From contig NZ_FMYQ01000016.1 in assembly GCF_900096975.1 (NCBI RefSeq), forward strand, positions 62,001 to 126,000: a DNA stretch of 64,000 nucleotides, read 5' to 3'. The notes beneath the pieces were generated by a model that was given only the letters and a program-made list of their open reading frames with translations, was not told the DNA's origin and did not search any database. The first letter of the stretch is position 1. Every line of letters begins with the position of its first letter. The stretch comes from Paraburkholderia lycopersici. Its GTDB lineage: Bacteria > Pseudomonadota > Gammaproteobacteria > Burkholderiales > Burkholderiaceae. Below are positions 7,300 through 17,436 of this stretch, in pieces. Both the position numbers and the translations under genes were made by a program.

Positions 7300-9102
7300 A
7301 TGGATTCGTCTGCCAACTCTTTGATCAACCCCGACGCCCGCATGGGCCTCGCCAGCTCTGGCGCGGGCGCCGCGCCCGGCGCCGGCGCAGGCGTTGGCCA
7401 GGGCGCCGCGGAAGACCTTGGCGGCGGCTTTGCGCAACGCCTCGGCTCGCTTTCGTCGCTGCGCAACGTGCGCGGCAACCCGCGCGCGCCCCTCATTTTC
7501 GCCGTGGCGGTACTCGTGGCCGTGGTCGCGGGCCTCGTGCTGTGGTCGCGCGCGCCCGACTACAAGGTTCTCTACAGCAATCTGTCGGACCGCGACGGCG
7601 GCGCCATCATCGCCGCGCTCCAGGCCGCAAACGTTCCCTACAAGCTCTCCGACGCCGGCGGCGCCATTCTCGTGCCCTCCGAGCAGGTCAACGAAATGCG
7701 CCTGCGCCTTGCCTCGCAGGGGTTGCCGAAGAACGGTTCGGTCGGCTTCGAGCTGATGGACAACCAGAAGTTCGGCATCAGCCAGTTCGCCGAGCAGATC
7801 AACTACCAGCGCGCGCTCGAAGGCGAGCTCGAGCAAACGATCCAGTCGATCGCGAGCGTGAAGTCGGCCCGCGTGCATCTCGCGATTCCGAAGCCGTCCG
7901 TGTTCGTGCGCGAGCGCGAGGCGCCCTCCGCCTCGGTGCTCGTGAACCTGTATCCGGGCCGCGTTCTCGACGACGGCCAGGTCGCCGCCGTCACGCACAT
8001 GGTGGCGTCCGCCGTGCCGGACCTGCCGGTGCGCAACGTGACGGTGGTCGACCAGGACGGCAACCTGCTCACGCAAAGCGCCTCGGGCGTGGGCCTCGAC
8101 GCGTCGCAGCTCAAGTACGTGCACCAGGTCGAGCACGACACCCAGGCGCGCATCGACGCGATCCTCGCGCCCCTGTTCGGCGCGGGCAACGCGCGCTCCC
8201 AGGTGAGCGCCGACCTCGACTTCTCGAAGCTCGAGCAGACCTCGGAGGCCTACGGCCCGAACGGCAATCCGCAGGCGGCCGCCGTCCGCAGCCAGCAGCA
8301 GAATATTTCCACGGAGATGCAGCAAGCCGGCCCCGGCGGCGTGCCCGGCGCGCTCACCAACCAGCCGCCGCAGCCGGCCTCGGCGCCCGTCAGCGCGCCG
8401 GCGGGCGCGAGCGGCGCCTCGGCCCCGGTGCCGGTCTCCGATCATCGCGACACCACCACGAACTACGAGCTCGACAAGACCGTGCGCCACTACAGCCAGG
8501 CGCCCGGCGACGTCAAGCGCCTCTCGGTGGCCGTGATCGTGAACTATCAGCCGAAGCTGGACGCCAAGGGCCACGCCACCATGCAGCCGCTCGACGCGCA
8601 GAAGCTCGCGCAGGTCGAGCAGCTCGTAAAGGACGCCATGGGCTACGACGCGAAGCGCGGCGACTCGGTGAACGTGGTGAACGCCGCGTTCCAGACCGAA
8701 GTCGATCCGAACGCGAACCTGCCGTGGTGGCGCCAGCCGGACATCCTCGCCCTTGCCAGACAGATCGCGACGTGGCTCGGCATTGGCGCGGTCGCCCTGT
8801 TCCTCTATTTCGTGATGGTGAAGCCGGCGCTGCGCCGCGCGTTCCCGCCGCCCGAGCCCGCCGCGCCCGCGCTGCCCGGCACGGCCGACGGCGAGCCGCT
8901 GCTGCTCGACGGCATCCCCGACGCCGTGCGCGCAGCCGCCGGCGAAGGCGAAGACAACGCGGACAACGAAGCTGCCCTGCTCGCCTTCGAAAACGAGAAG
9001 AACAAGTTCGAACGCAACCTGGAATACGCGCGAACCATCGCGCGCCAGGATCCGAAGATCGTCGCAACCGTCGTGAAGAGCTGGGTGAACGATGAACGCT
9101 GA
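7300..9102 (+). CDS. fliF: Flagellar MS-ring protein FliF
   Basis: 600 residues. FliF forms the MS ring in the inner membrane and is the platform for the C ring and export gate. The first membrane segment ([16 protein letters not shown], about residues 67-82) is followed by the YscJ/FliF ring-building domains ([22 protein letters not shown]), a Pro/Ala-rich loop (about residues 350-385), the second membrane segment ([18 protein letters not shown], about residues 495-512), and a C-terminal FliG-binding tail with ENEKNKFE. The ATG at 7300 was chosen because CGGAGA lies upstream and the preceding frame has no family resemblance. Overlaps fliG by 11 bases. Confidence 0.97.
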   Translation: MDSSANSLINPDARMGLASSGAGAAPGAGAGVGQGAAEDLGGGFAQRLGSLSSLRNVRGNPRAPLIFAVAVLVAVVAGLVLWSRAPDYKVLYSNLSDRDGGAIIAALQAANVPYKLSDAGGAILVPSEQVNEMRLRLASQGLPKNGSVGFELMDNQKFGISQFAEQINYQRALEGELEQTIQSIASVKSARVHLAIPKPSVFVREREAPSASVLVNLYPGRVLDDGQVAAVTHMVASAVPDLPVRNVTVVDQDGNLLTQSASGVGLDASQLKYVHQVEHDTQARIDAILAPLFGAGNARSQVSADLDFSKLEQTSEAYGPNGNPQAAAVRSQQQNISTEMQQAGPGGVPGALTNQPPQPASAPVSAPAGASGASAPVPVSDHRDTTTNYELDKTVRHYSQAPGDVKRLSVAVIVNYQPKLDAKGHATMQPLDAQKLAQVEQLVKDAMGYDAKRGDSVNVVNAAFQTEVDPNANLPWWRQPDILALARQIATWLGIGAVALFLYFVMVKPALRRAFPPPEPAAPALPGTADGEPLLLDGIPDAVRAAAGEGEDNADNEAALLAFENEKNKFERNLEYARTIARQDPKIVATVVKSWVNDER

Positions 9103-10087
9103 AGGCGCTACCAAGAGCGCGCTGCTGCTCATGTCGATTGGCGAGGAAGAGGCCTCAGAGGTCTTCAAGTTCCTCGGTCCGCGCGAAGTGCAGAAAATCG
9201 GTGCCGCGATGGCGGCGCTCAGGAACGTCAGGCGCGAAGAGATCGAAGCGGTGCTGCAGGACTTCGTGAAGGAAGCCGAGCAGCACACGGCCTTCTCGCT
9301 CGACTCGAACGACTACATCCGCAACGTGCTCAACAAGGCGCTGGGCGAGGACAAGGCCGGCGCGATCATCGACCGCATTCTGCAAGGCGGCGACACGAGC
9401 GGCATCGAAGGCCTCAAGTGGATGGATTCGGGGTCGGTGGCCGAGCTCATCAAGAACGAGCACCCGCAGATCATCGCGACGATTCTCGTGCACCTCGACC
9501 GCGACCAGGCTTCCGAAATCGCCTCGTGCTTCGCCGAGCGGCTGCGCAACGACGTGCTGCTGCGCATCGCGACGCTCGACGGCATCCAGCCGCAGGCGCT
9601 GCGCGAGCTCGACGACGTGCTCACGAACCTGCTCTCGGGCAGCGACAACCTGAAGCGCAGCCCGATGGGCGGCATCCGCACGGCGGCCGAAATCCTCAAC
9701 TTCATGACGAGCCAGCATGAGGAAGGCGTGCTCGAGAACGTGCGCCAGTACGACGCCGAGCTCGCGCAGAAGATCATCGACCAGATGTTCGTGTTCGAGA
9801 ACCTGCTCGACCTCGAAGACCGCGCGATCCAGCTCCTGCTCAAGGAAGTCGAGTCGGAGTCGCTCATCATTTCGCTCAAGGGCGCGCCGCCCGCGCTGCG
9901 CACCAAGTTTCTCTCGAACATGTCGCAGCGCGCGGCCGAACTGCTCGCCGAGGATCTCGACGCGCGCGGTCCGGTGCGCGTGTCCGAGGTGGAGGCGCAG
10001 CAGCGCCGCATCCTGCAGATCGTGCGCAATCTTGCCGAAAGCGGTCAGATCGTGATCGGCGGCAAGGCGGAAGACGCTTATGTCTGA
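9092..10087 (+). CDS. fliG: Flagellar motor switch protein FliG
   Basis: 331 residues, the usual FliG length. FliG lies on the cytoplasmic face of the MS ring and transmits torque from MotA. The N-terminal domain (KSALLLMSIGEEEASEVFKF) binds FliF. The middle has the EHPQ motif (KNEHPQIIATILVHL). The C-terminal torque helix contains LLLKEVESESLIISLKGA with the charged residues that contact MotA. It overlaps fliF (11 bases) and fliH (8 bases), indicating a single translationally coupled operon. Confidence 0.97.
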   Translation: MNAEGATKSALLLMSIGEEEASEVFKFLGPREVQKIGAAMAALRNVRREEIEAVLQDFVKEAEQHTAFSLDSNDYIRNVLNKALGEDKAGAIIDRILQGGDTSGIEGLKWMDSGSVAELIKNEHPQIIATILVHLDRDQASEIASCFAERLRNDVLLRIATLDGIQPQALRELDDVLTNLLSGSDNLKRSPMGGIRTAAEILNFMTSQHEEGVLENVRQYDAELAQKIIDQMFVFENLLDLEDRAIQLLLKEVESESLIISLKGAPPALRTKFLSNMSQRAAELLAEDLDARGPVRVSEVEAQQRRILQIVRNLAESGQIVIGGKAEDAYV

Positions 10088-10757
10088 CCCGAACGCCCCG
10101 AACCGCCATCGCTCGGCGTATCAACGCTGGGAGATGGCGTCGTTCGACCCGCCTCCTCCCCCGCCGCCGCCGCCCACGCCCGACGAGACGGCCGCCTTCG
10201 AGGCGGAGCTTCAGCGCCTGCGCGACGCGGCTCACCAGGAAGGCCTCAAGGCGGGGCATGTGGCGGGCCAGGCGCTCGGTTTTCAGGCGGGCCACGAACA
10301 AGGCCTGCGTAAGGGCTTCGAGCAAGGGCAGGCCGTGGCGCACGCCCAGGCCGCGCAGCTCGCGGCGCTCGCCAGCCGTTTCAGCGACGCGCTCGAAACG
10401 GTGCACGCCGGCGTGGCGCAAACGCTCGTCGAGCTCGCGCTCGACATCGCGCAGCAGGTGGTGCGCCAGCACGTCCAGCACGACCCGACGGCGCTCGTCG
10501 CGGTCGCGCGCGAAGTGCTCGCGGCCGAGCCGCAGCTCGCCGGCTCGCCGCAGCTCGTGGTAAGCCCGGCCGACCTGCCGATCGTCGAGGCCTACCTGAT
10601 GGAAGACCTTCAGGCGCGCGGCTGGACCGTGCGCACCGACCCGGCCATCGAGCGCGGCGGCTGCCGCGCGCAGGCCGCGACGGGCGAAATCGATGCGAGC
10701 GTGCGCACGCGCTGGGAGCGCGTGACGGCGGCGCTCGACAAGGCCCGGCCATGGTGA
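10080..10757 (+). CDS. fliH: Flagellar export ATPase regulator FliH
   Basis: 225 residues. FliH dimers bind the ATPase FliI and anchor it to the C ring. An N-terminal basic/proline segment contains a run of nine prolines (about residues 26-34). This is followed by the FliH-specific GxxxG repeat region ([21 protein letters not shown], abbreviated here) and the C-terminal HrpE/YscL-type domain ending in [15 protein letters not shown]. Overlaps both neighbours by 7-8 bases. Confidence 0.92.
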   Translation: MSDPNAPNRHRSAYQRWEMASFDPPPPPPPPPTPDETAAFEAELQRLRDAAHQEGLKAGHVAGQALGFQAGHEQGLRKGFEQGQAVAHAQAAQLAALASRFSDALETVHAGVAQTLVELALDIAQQVVRQHVQHDPTALVAVAREVLAAEPQLAGSPQLVVSPADLPIVEAYLMEDLQARGWTVRTDPAIERGGCRAQAATGEIDASVRTRWERVTAALDKARPW

Positions 10758-12433
10758 ATCCGCCGATCCACGCGAACCATCAGACGATCCACACGGGCGG
10801 CCTCACGCCGCTCGAGCAGGAACTGGCGCTCGCCTCGTTCGGCCCGCTCGCGCACGATGCAGCGCAAACCGGCGCGGTGCTCGTGGACGACACCGCGAGC
10901 GATCGCGAGGCGGGCGCCATCGACGCCATCGACGCCGCGCTCGCGGCAGAAGCAGCGGAAGCAGCAGAGGCGGCAGGCGAGCCGGAGCACGGTGCAGCGG
11001 TCGAGGCCGAACCCCAACCCGCGCCCGACACGCCGCCGCCGAACTACGACCCGGCCAACCCCCACCTCGTCTCCTGGAACGCGCACCTGCACGGCGTGCG
11101 CGAACGCAACGCGCTCGCGCTGCCGCTGCGCGGCTGCGGGCGTCTCACGCGCGCGGCGGGCCTCGTGCTCGAGGCGGTGGGCCTGCGCCTCGCCGTGGGC
11201 GCGGAGGTGATGATCGAGTTGCCGCAGGGCAGTTCGTTGCCGATGGCCGAAGCCGAAGTGGTCGGCTTCGCCGGCGACAAGCTCTTCCTGATGCCGACCA
11301 CCGAAGTCGCGGGCCTCTTGCCCGGCGCGCGCGTCTGGCCGCGGGAAACCGCGCCGATCGCCGACCCGATGGCGGGCGCCAAACGCCTGCCCGTGGGCTG
11401 GGGCATGCTCGGCCGCGTGGTGGACGCCTCGGGCCGGCCGCTCGACGGCCTCGGGCCCCTCAATACCGAAGCCGACGCGCCGCTCACGGCGCCCGTCATC
11501 AACCCGTTGCACCGCGAGCCGATCCACAAGGTGCTCGATGTCGGCGTGCGCGCGATCAACGCGCTGCTCACGGTCGGGCGCGGCCAGCGCATGGGGCTCT
11601 TCGCGGGCTCGGGCGTGGGTAAATCCGTGTTGCTCGGCACGATGGCGCGCGCCACCAGCGCCGAGGTCATCGTGATCGGCCTGATCGGCGAGCGGGGCCG
11701 CGAAGTGAAGGAGTTCATCGAACAGATCCTGGGCGTTGACGGCCTCGCGCGCTCGGTCGTCGTGGCCGCGCCCGCCGACGTCTCGCCGCTCCTGCGCATG
11801 CAGGCCGCCGCGTACACCACGTCCCTCGCCGAATATTTCCGCGATCAGGGCAAGCACGTGCTGCTGCTCATGGACTCGCTCACGCGCTACGCCATGGCGC
11901 AGCGCGAGATCGCGCTCGCCATCGGCGAGCCGCCCGCGACCAAGGGCTATCCGCCTTCGGTGTTCGCGAAGCTGCCCGCGCTCGTCGAGCGCACCGGCAA
12001 CGGCCCCGAGGGCGGCGGCTCGATCACGGCGTTCTACACCGTGCTCACCGAAGGCGACGACCAGCAGGACCCGATCGCCGACTCGGCGCGCGCGATTCTC
12101 GACGGCCACATCGTGCTCTCGCGCACGCTCGCCGAGGCGGGGCACTATCCGGCCATCGACATCGAGGCGTCGATCAGCCGCGCGATGACCGCGCTGATCG
12201 ACGAGCAGCATCTGAACCAGACGCGCGCGTTCAAGCAGATGCTTTCGCGCTACCAGCGCAATCGCGACCTCATCAACGTGGGGGCGTACGTCGGCGGGCG
12301 CGACGCCGTGCTCGACCGGGCGATTGCGCTGTATCCGCGCATCGAGGCCTTTCTTCAGCAGGGATTTCGCGAAACCGCGAACTATGATCAGAGCGTCGAG
12401 ATGCTCGGCCAGTTGATCGGAGCCAGGACATGA
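10751..12433 (+). CDS. fliI: Flagellum-specific ATPase FliI
   Basis: 560 residues, about 100 longer than the Salmonella protein (456). It is the hexameric ATPase that energises substrate unfolding at the export gate. Walker A is GSGVGKS at residues 286-292, followed by [17 protein letters not shown] and the Walker B strand [17 protein letters not shown]. The extra length lies mainly at the N-terminus, which has an acidic Ala/Glu-rich stretch (about residues 45-95) before the beta-barrel domain. The ATG overlaps the end of fliH and no later start has a better ribosome site. It overlaps fliJ by ATGA. Confidence 0.95.
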   Translation: MVNPPIHANHQTIHTGGLTPLEQELALASFGPLAHDAAQTGAVLVDDTASDREAGAIDAIDAALAAEAAEAAEAAGEPEHGAAVEAEPQPAPDTPPPNYDPANPHLVSWNAHLHGVRERNALALPLRGCGRLTRAAGLVLEAVGLRLAVGAEVMIELPQGSSLPMAEAEVVGFAGDKLFLMPTTEVAGLLPGARVWPRETAPIADPMAGAKRLPVGWGMLGRVVDASGRPLDGLGPLNTEADAPLTAPVINPLHREPIHKVLDVGVRAINALLTVGRGQRMGLFAGSGVGKSVLLGTMARATSAEVIVIGLIGERGREVKEFIEQILGVDGLARSVVVAAPADVSPLLRMQAAAYTTSLAEYFRDQGKHVLLLMDSLTRYAMAQREIALAIGEPPATKGYPPSVFAKLPALVERTGNGPEGGGSITAFYTVLTEGDDQQDPIADSARAILDGHIVLSRTLAEAGHYPAIDIEASISRAMTALIDEQHLNQTRAFKQMLSRYQRNRDLINVGAYVGGRDAVLDRAIALYPRIEAFLQQGFRETANYDQSVEMLGQLIGART

Positions 12434-12882
12434 CGAAACAGACCGCGCTGCAAACCTTGATCGGCCTCGCGCAAGACGACGTCGACGCCGCCACGCAGAA
12501 GCTAGGCCGCGTGCAGCGCGAGCGCGGCGAAGTCGAAAAGCAGCTGCAGGCGCTCATCACCTACCGCGACGAGTATCACGCGCGTTTCACCGAATCGGCG
12601 CGCAGCGGCATGGCTGCGGGCAATGTGCGCAACTTCCAGGCGTTCATCGACACGCTCGACGCCGCGATCGACCAGCAGCGGCGCATTCTCGAGCAGGCGA
12701 CCGCGCGCGTGGAAGCGGCGAAGCCCGAGTGGCAGCGCAGCAAGCAGAAGCTCGGCTCGTACGAAGTCCTGCAGGCGCGCCACGACGAGGTGCAGGCCCG
12801 CAAGGACGCCCGCCGCGAACAGCGCGACGCCGACGAACACGCCGCGCGCGTGCTGCGCATGCGCACGTCGCAACACCCGTAA
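12430..12882 (+). CDS. fliJ: Flagellar export chaperone/stalk protein FliJ
   Basis: 150 residues, charged and almost entirely predicted coiled coil, as expected of FliJ, which acts as the central stalk of the FliI hexamer and contacts FlhA. Repeating Arg/Glu/Gln heptads run through [22 protein letters not shown] and a second helix ([20 protein letters not shown]). The start overlaps the fliI stop by four bases. Sequence conservation in this family is weak, so length, coiled coil and position carry much of the call. Confidence 0.9.
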   Translation: MTKQTALQTLIGLAQDDVDAATQKLGRVQRERGEVEKQLQALITYRDEYHARFTESARSGMAAGNVRNFQAFIDTLDAAIDQQRRILEQATARVEAAKPEWQRSKQKLGSYEVLQARHDEVQARKDARREQRDADEHAARVLRMRTSQHP

Positions 12883-12903
12883 AACGACTTCGAGGCCGCC
12901 AGC

Positions 12904-14430
12904 ATGTCGCTCCTCTCCACAGTCTCCTCGCTGCTCGGCGCCGCCGCCGACGCGGTGACGGGCAACGTCGCATCCAGCACCGCCAGCCAGGCCGACTCGT
13001 CGAGCCAGGATTTCGCGCAGACGCTGCAACAGCGCATCGCGCAGAACGCCCAGACCGCGGCGAGCACCGCGAGCGCGCAGTCCAGCCAGCGCGCCTCGTC
13101 TCAGCCGGCGCCGGGCGCGCAGTCGAACGCTGCTGCGCAGTCGAGCGCGAACGCGTCGGGCAGCAGCGGCGCCACGCAAACGGCACGCACGAGCTCGGGC
13201 CAGGGCTCGCAGCACACCTCGGGCGCCGATCATCGCGCCGACGCCGCGCGCGCCCAGCAAAAGCAGGCCGCCGACGCGGGCGCGCAGGCCGCCGCGGCCC
13301 AGGCGCAGCAAGCCCAGCAGGCGCAACAGTCCCAGCAGGCGCAGCAGACCAATGCGGGCACGGACGGCAGCAGCGGCCAGGCGAGCACCGACAGCACGCT
13401 CGCGGGCGTCGCCTCGGCGGCCGCGGCCGCAGCCGCCACGGCGGCCACGGCGGCCACGGGCACGGCGAGCGACGGTTCGGGCACGGGAAGCACCACGAAC
13501 GGCGATCCGAAGTCGGTGCACGACGCACTGCAGGCCGCGCTCGCGACGCTGCGCGGCGGCGCGGGCGCGCTTTCCGCGCACGCAGTCAGCACAGCCGGCG
13601 CGGCGGCAAGCGGCGCGGCCGGCACGAATGCCGGCTCGGGCATCGCGAGCAGCTTCGCCTCGCACCTGAGCGTACACGCCCAGGACAAGGCGCTCGGCAC
13701 GGCCGCCGGCAGCGGCGCGGACGCCGACGCGGCGAAGAGCGCCACGGCGAGCGCCGCCGATGCGGCGAAAACGGCCACCGACGCGCTCGCGGCCGCCGCA
13801 CAGCAGCAAGCGGGCGCGGGCTCGCAGGCCGACGCGACGGCCAGCACCGCCACGACCGATGCGCTCGCCGCGACCCAGGCCGCCGCGGTCGCCGCCGCGA
13901 CGGCGGCGCAGGCGCAGGCCGCGCAGGCGGCAAGCGCGACGGCGAATCCGGCCGCAGCCGCGGCGGCCGCGTCGCTCTCGCCGCAAGTGGGCACGGGCGA
14001 CTGGGAAGACGCGCTCAGCCAGAAGGTGGTGTTCCTCTCGAGCGCGCACCAGCAGTCGGCGGAACTCACGCTCAACCCGAAGGACCTCGGGCCGCTGCAG
14101 GTCGTCCTGCAGGTCACGGAAAGCCACGCGCACGCGCTCTTCGTTTCGCAGCATCCGCAGGTACGCGAGGCCGTCGAGGCGGCCCTGCCGAAGCTGCGCG
14201 AAGCGATGGAGCAGAACGGCATCGGCCTTGGCAGCGCGAGCGTGAGCGACGGCTTCTCGCGGCAGATGAACCAGCAGGCGCAGCAGGACGGCAGCGGCTC
14301 GGGCCGCTCCGGCTCGTCGGGCTCGGGCTCGGGCTCCGGCGGCACGGTGAGCGCCGCGGCCGCCGACGACACGGTCGCCGCCGCGAGCGGCACGCAGCGC
14401 ACCGTCGGGCTGATCGACACGTTCGCCTGA
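12904..14430 (+). CDS. fliK: Flagellar hook-length control protein FliK
   Basis: 508 residues. FliK is exported during hook assembly, measures hook length and triggers the FlhB specificity switch. Residues 1-350 are extreme Ala/Gln/Ser low complexity, including runs of AQQAQQ, as in ruler regions. The C-terminal switch domain (about residues 355-460) contains LTLNPKDLGPLQVVLQV and VREAVEAALPKLREAM, the core Flg_hook motifs, followed by a Gly/Ser tail. ATG with GAGG eight bases upstream, 21 bases after fliJ. Confidence 0.93.
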   Translation: MSLLSTVSSLLGAAADAVTGNVASSTASQADSSSQDFAQTLQQRIAQNAQTAASTASAQSSQRASSQPAPGAQSNAAAQSSANASGSSGATQTARTSSGQGSQHTSGADHRADAARAQQKQAADAGAQAAAAQAQQAQQAQQSQQAQQTNAGTDGSSGQASTDSTLAGVASAAAAAAATAATAATGTASDGSGTGSTTNGDPKSVHDALQAALATLRGGAGALSAHAVSTAGAAASGAAGTNAGSGIASSFASHLSVHAQDKALGTAAGSGADADAAKSATASAADAAKTATDALAAAAQQQAGAGSQADATASTATTDALAATQAAAVAAATAAQAQAAQAASATANPAAAAAAASLSPQVGTGDWEDALSQKVVFLSSAHQQSAELTLNPKDLGPLQVVLQVTESHAHALFVSQHPQVREAVEAALPKLREAMEQNGIGLGSASVSDGFSRQMNQQAQQDGSGSGRSGSSGSGSGSGGTVSAAAADDTVAAASGTQRTVGLIDTFA

Positions 14431-14744
14431 GCGCGCTCGCGCGCGCCGCCGTGCGCCCGGCGTTTCGCCCGACCTTTCGTCCCGCGAATGCGCGCGGCGG
14501 CCTCTCGCCCACCCAGCCTGCCCCGCGCATCCGGGCCGTGCCGGGCGCGCGCCCCAGGCTGCGCGCGCCTCGCGGGGTGTTCGCGGCGTTCGCGGCGGCG
14601 CGCAACAAAACCACGAGATAGCCGGAATTCCCCCGTCTATTCCTCCCATCGCCGAAAGGCAAAAGCCGGAACAATGCAAGCTGCCGGGACTGACCATCTG
14701 GTCGATCCTCCGGACCCTCGCAAGCATCCAGGCTCACTTTCGAC
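14431..14744. other. Intergenic control region upstream of fliL
   Basis: This 314-base gap separates the fliFGHIJK and fliLMNOPQR operons. It holds the inverted-repeat operator at 14614-14643. No convincing terminator for fliK is visible; open frames across it look like chance reading of GC-rich sequence. Confidence 0.5.
14614..14643. promoter_or_regulatory. Inverted-repeat operator upstream of fliL (candidate FlhDC box)
   Basis: CGAGATAG (14614-14621), 15 GC-rich bases (CCGGAATTCCCCCGT), CTATTCC (14637-14643). Same architecture as the elements at fliE/fliF, flgB/flgA and flhB. It ends 102 bases before the fliL ATG, a position similar to that of fliF and flhB. Confidence 0.65.
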
Positions 14745-15254
14745 ATGGCGACCACCCCCGCATCCCAGCAAGCCGCGCCCCAGGGCGCGAAACCCGGACC
14801 GATGAAGCGCATTCTGGTAATCGCGCTCATTGCGATCCTCGCCGCCGCTGCGGCGGGCGGCGCGACGTGGTTCTTCATGTCGCGCCATGCCGCAAGCGCC
14901 CCCGCCGCGCCCGCCGCCGCAGCGGCGCCGCCCGCTGTGCCCGTGTACTACGCGCTTGAGCCGATGACCGTCAACCTGCAGTCCGACGACGGCGAGCAGC
15001 ACTACCTGCGCATCGGCCTCACGCTCAAGCTCGACAGCCAGGCCACCCAGGACGCGCTCGTCGCACGCATGCCCGAGATCCGCAGCCGCGTGCTGCTCGC
15101 GCTCTCGAACAAGCACCCGTCCGATCTCGCGCCGCTCGACGGCAAGCGTGCGCTCGCCACCGAGCTCGCCGTGCTGATCTCGCAGCCCGCGAACGCGAGC
15201 GAAAAGTCGGTGCGCGTCGACGACGTGCTGTTCACCGAATTCGTCGTCCAGTGA
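14745..15254 (+). CDS. fliL: Flagellar basal body-associated protein FliL
   Basis: 169 residues. FliL is a single-pass inner-membrane protein that surrounds the stator units and stabilises motor function. One membrane segment (ILVIALIAILAAAAAGGATWFF, abbreviated) is near residues 24-44, followed by an Ala/Pro linker and the stomatin-like periplasmic domain (VPVYYALEPMTVNLQ; YLRIGLTLKL; FTEFVVQ at the end, the family's usual C-terminus). First gene of the fliLMNOPQR operon. Confidence 0.95.
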   Translation: MATTPASQQAAPQGAKPGPMKRILVIALIAILAAAAAGGATWFFMSRHAASAPAAPAAAAAPPAVPVYYALEPMTVNLQSDDGEQHYLRIGLTLKLDSQATQDALVARMPEIRSRVLLALSNKHPSDLAPLDGKRALATELAVLISQPANASEKSVRVDDVLFTEFVVQ

Positions 15255-15324
15255 GCGTGGCCGACATGAGCACCACGATGACCGCGCGCGCGCGCCGCTC
15301 GGCTAGCCAGGAGGGCCAGTCATC

Positions 15325-16329
15325 ATGACGATGGGTCACGACGAGTTCATGTCCCAGGAGGAGGTCGATGCCCTCCTCAAGGGCGTCACCGGCGAAGTCG
15401 ACTCGGACCCGAGCCAGTCCGAGAACAAGGGTGTCCGCCCCTACAACATCGCGACGCAGGAACGCATCGTCCGCGGCCGCATGCCGGGCCTCGAAATCAT
15501 CAACGAGCGGTTTGCGCGCCTGTTGCGCGTCGGCGTCTTCAATTTCATGCGCCGCACCGCCGAAATCTCGGTGGGTCCGGTGCGCGTGCAGAAGTACAGC
15601 GAGTTCACCCGCAACCTGCCGATCCCGACGAACCTGAACCTCGTGCACGTCAAGCCGCTGCGCGGCACGTCGCTGTTCGTGTTCGACCCGAACCTCGTGT
15701 TCTTCGTCGTGGACAACCTGTTCGGCGGCGACGGGCGTTTTCACACGCGCGTGGAAGGCCGCGACTTCACGCAGACCGAGCAGCGCATCATCGCCAAGCT
15801 GCTCAATCTCGTGTTCGAGCACTACACGAGCGCCTGGAAGAGCGTGCGGCCGCTGCAGTTCGAGTTCGTGCGCTCCGAAATGCATACGCAGTTCGCAAAC
15901 GTTGCCACGCCTAACGAGATCGTGATCGTCACGCAGTTCTCGATCGAATTCGGCCCGACGGGCGGCACGCTGCACATCTGCATGCCGTACTCGATGATCG
16001 AGCCGATCCGCGACGTGCTGTCCTCGCCGCTGCAGGGCGAGGTGCTCGACGTCGACCGCCGCTGGGTGCGCGTGCTCTCGCAGCAGGTGCAGGCCGCCGA
16101 AGTCGAGCTCACGGCCGACCTCGCGCACGTTCCGGTCACGTTCGAGCAGATCCTGAACATGAAGAAGGGCGACGTGCTGCCCATGAACATCGCGGAGCAC
16201 ATCGTCGCCAAGGTGGACGGCGTGCCGGTGATGGAATGCGGCTACGGAATTTTCAATGGTCAATACGCGTTGCGGGTCCAGAAGATGATCAGCGCAGCCG
16301 ACACGATGAAGGAAGGTGGATATGAGTGA
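15325..16329 (+). CDS. fliM: Flagellar motor switch protein FliM
   Basis: 334 residues. FliM is the C-ring protein that binds phosphorylated CheY. The N-terminal CheY-P binding element MSQEEVDALL (residues 9-18) is intact. The GGxG motif of the middle domain appears as NLFGGDGRF and a C-terminal SpoA domain contains DLAHVPVTFEQIL. An AGGAGGG ribosome site lies nine bases before the ATG. Overlaps fliN by eight bases. Confidence 0.97.
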   Translation: MTMGHDEFMSQEEVDALLKGVTGEVDSDPSQSENKGVRPYNIATQERIVRGRMPGLEIINERFARLLRVGVFNFMRRTAEISVGPVRVQKYSEFTRNLPIPTNLNLVHVKPLRGTSLFVFDPNLVFFVVDNLFGGDGRFHTRVEGRDFTQTEQRIIAKLLNLVFEHYTSAWKSVRPLQFEFVRSEMHTQFANVATPNEIVIVTQFSIEFGPTGGTLHICMPYSMIEPIRDVLSSPLQGEVLDVDRRWVRVLSQQVQAAEVELTADLAHVPVTFEQILNMKKGDVLPMNIAEHIVAKVDGVPVMECGYGIFNGQYALRVQKMISAADTMKEGGYE

Positions 16330-16786
16330 CGTAAACGGCACGAGCGCAGACGAGCCGGTGCTCGACCCGGGCTTCGATGCCGCGGCGCAGACCGCTGGCG
16401 CCGACGCGATGGACGACTGGGCAAGCGCACTCGCCGAACAGAACGGCAATGAGCTGAGCGCCGCGGCGCCCTCGACGGCCGGCGTGTTCCAGCCGCTCTC
16501 GAAGGTCGATTCGACGAAAACGGCCAACGACATCGACATGATTCTGGACATTCCCGTCCAGATGACCGTGGAGCTCGGCCGCACCAAGATCGCCATCCGC
16601 AACCTGCTGCAGCTCGCGCAGGGCTCGGTGGTGGAGCTCGACGGCATGGCCGGCGAGCCGATGGACGTGCTCGTGAACGGCTGCCTCATCGCCCAGGGCG
16701 AAGTGGTGGTCGTGAACGACAAGTTCGGCATTCGACTCACCGACATCATCACGCCGTCCGAGCGGATCCGGAAGCTGAACCGATGA
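16322..16786 (+). CDS. fliN: Flagellar motor switch protein FliN
   Basis: 154 residues. FliN forms the base of the C ring and docks FliH. The C-terminal SpoA domain is diagnostic: LDIPVQMTVELGRTKI, VELDGMAGEPMDVLVNG and GEVVVVNDKFGIRL. The ATG at 16322, within the end of fliM and after AAGGTGG, is preferred to a GTG two codons earlier. Overlaps fliO by four bases. Confidence 0.97.
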   Translation: MSDVNGTSADEPVLDPGFDAAAQTAGADAMDDWASALAEQNGNELSAAAPSTAGVFQPLSKVDSTKTANDIDMILDIPVQMTVELGRTKIAIRNLLQLAQGSVVELDGMAGEPMDVLVNGCLIAQGEVVVVNDKFGIRLTDIITPSERIRKLNR

Positions 16787-17436
16787 ACCCCGAGGCTGTT
16801 GCCGGCGCCGCGCGCACGCGGGCTGCCCGGCGGGTTGCTCCGTGCGTGCGCGAGTCGCGCGGCGCGCGGACACCGCGATTCTCATGGCGCCTCGCGGCGC
16901 GCCACGCGCTCGCCGGCGCCGCTGTTTTCGCCGTCATGGGCGCGCGCGCCGCCGATCTGCAGGCGGTCAACCAGGCGACGCGCGCGGCATCCGCGGCGTC
17001 GGGCGTCGCGCTCGGCAGCGCCGTGCCCGCGCTCGGTTTCGGCGCCGTCGTGCAGACGGTGCTCGGCCTCGCGCTCGTGATCGGCGTGGTGTTCGGCTGC
17101 GCCTGGCTCGCGCGGCGTCTCGGCCTGCAAGGCGGTGCGAAGAGCGCGCTCGTGAAGACCGTGGGCGGCGCTTCGCTCGGCGGCAAGGAACGCGTGGCCG
17201 TGGTCGAGATCGGCGACACCTGGCTCGTGCTCGGCGCGGCGCCCGGCAACGTGCGGCTCCTGCACACCATGCCCGCGGGCGAACTCCCGGCGGGCGCCGC
17301 GGCGGCGCCGGCAAACAGTCCCGCAGGCCCCGCCCTCCCAGGCACCTTCGCACAGCGCTTTCGTGACGCGCTGAAAAGCGAGGCGGACAAACGCTTCAAG
17401 ACGCGTTTCACACGTCACAACGGCGGAGCGCAGTAA
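16783..17436 (+). CDS. fliO: Flagellar biosynthesis protein FliO
   Basis: 217 residues. FliO helps assemble the FliP ring of the export gate. An N-terminal hydrophobic segment ending MGARA resembles a signal sequence. The single membrane segment VVQTVLGLALVIGVVFGCAWLA is around residues 90-111. It is followed by the conserved cytoplasmic domain (LVKTVGGASLGGKERVAVVEIG, abbreviated; TWLVLG). ATG overlaps fliN. Confidence 0.92.
   Translation: MNPEAVAGAARTRAARRVAPCVRESRGARTPRFSWRLAARHALAGAAVFAVMGARAADLQAVNQATRAASAASGVALGSAVPALGFGAVVQTVLGLALVIGVVFGCAWLARRLGLQGGAKSALVKTVGGASLGGKERVAVVEIGDTWLVLGAAPGNVRLLHTMPAGELPAGAAAAPANSPAGPALPGTFAQRFRDALKSEADKRFKTRFTRHNGGAQ

Noticed and set aside
14488-14805. 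Plus-strand open frame before and into fliL
   Set aside because: Overlaps fliL in another frame and the operator; Arg/Pro-rich composition typical of GC-rich shadow frames.
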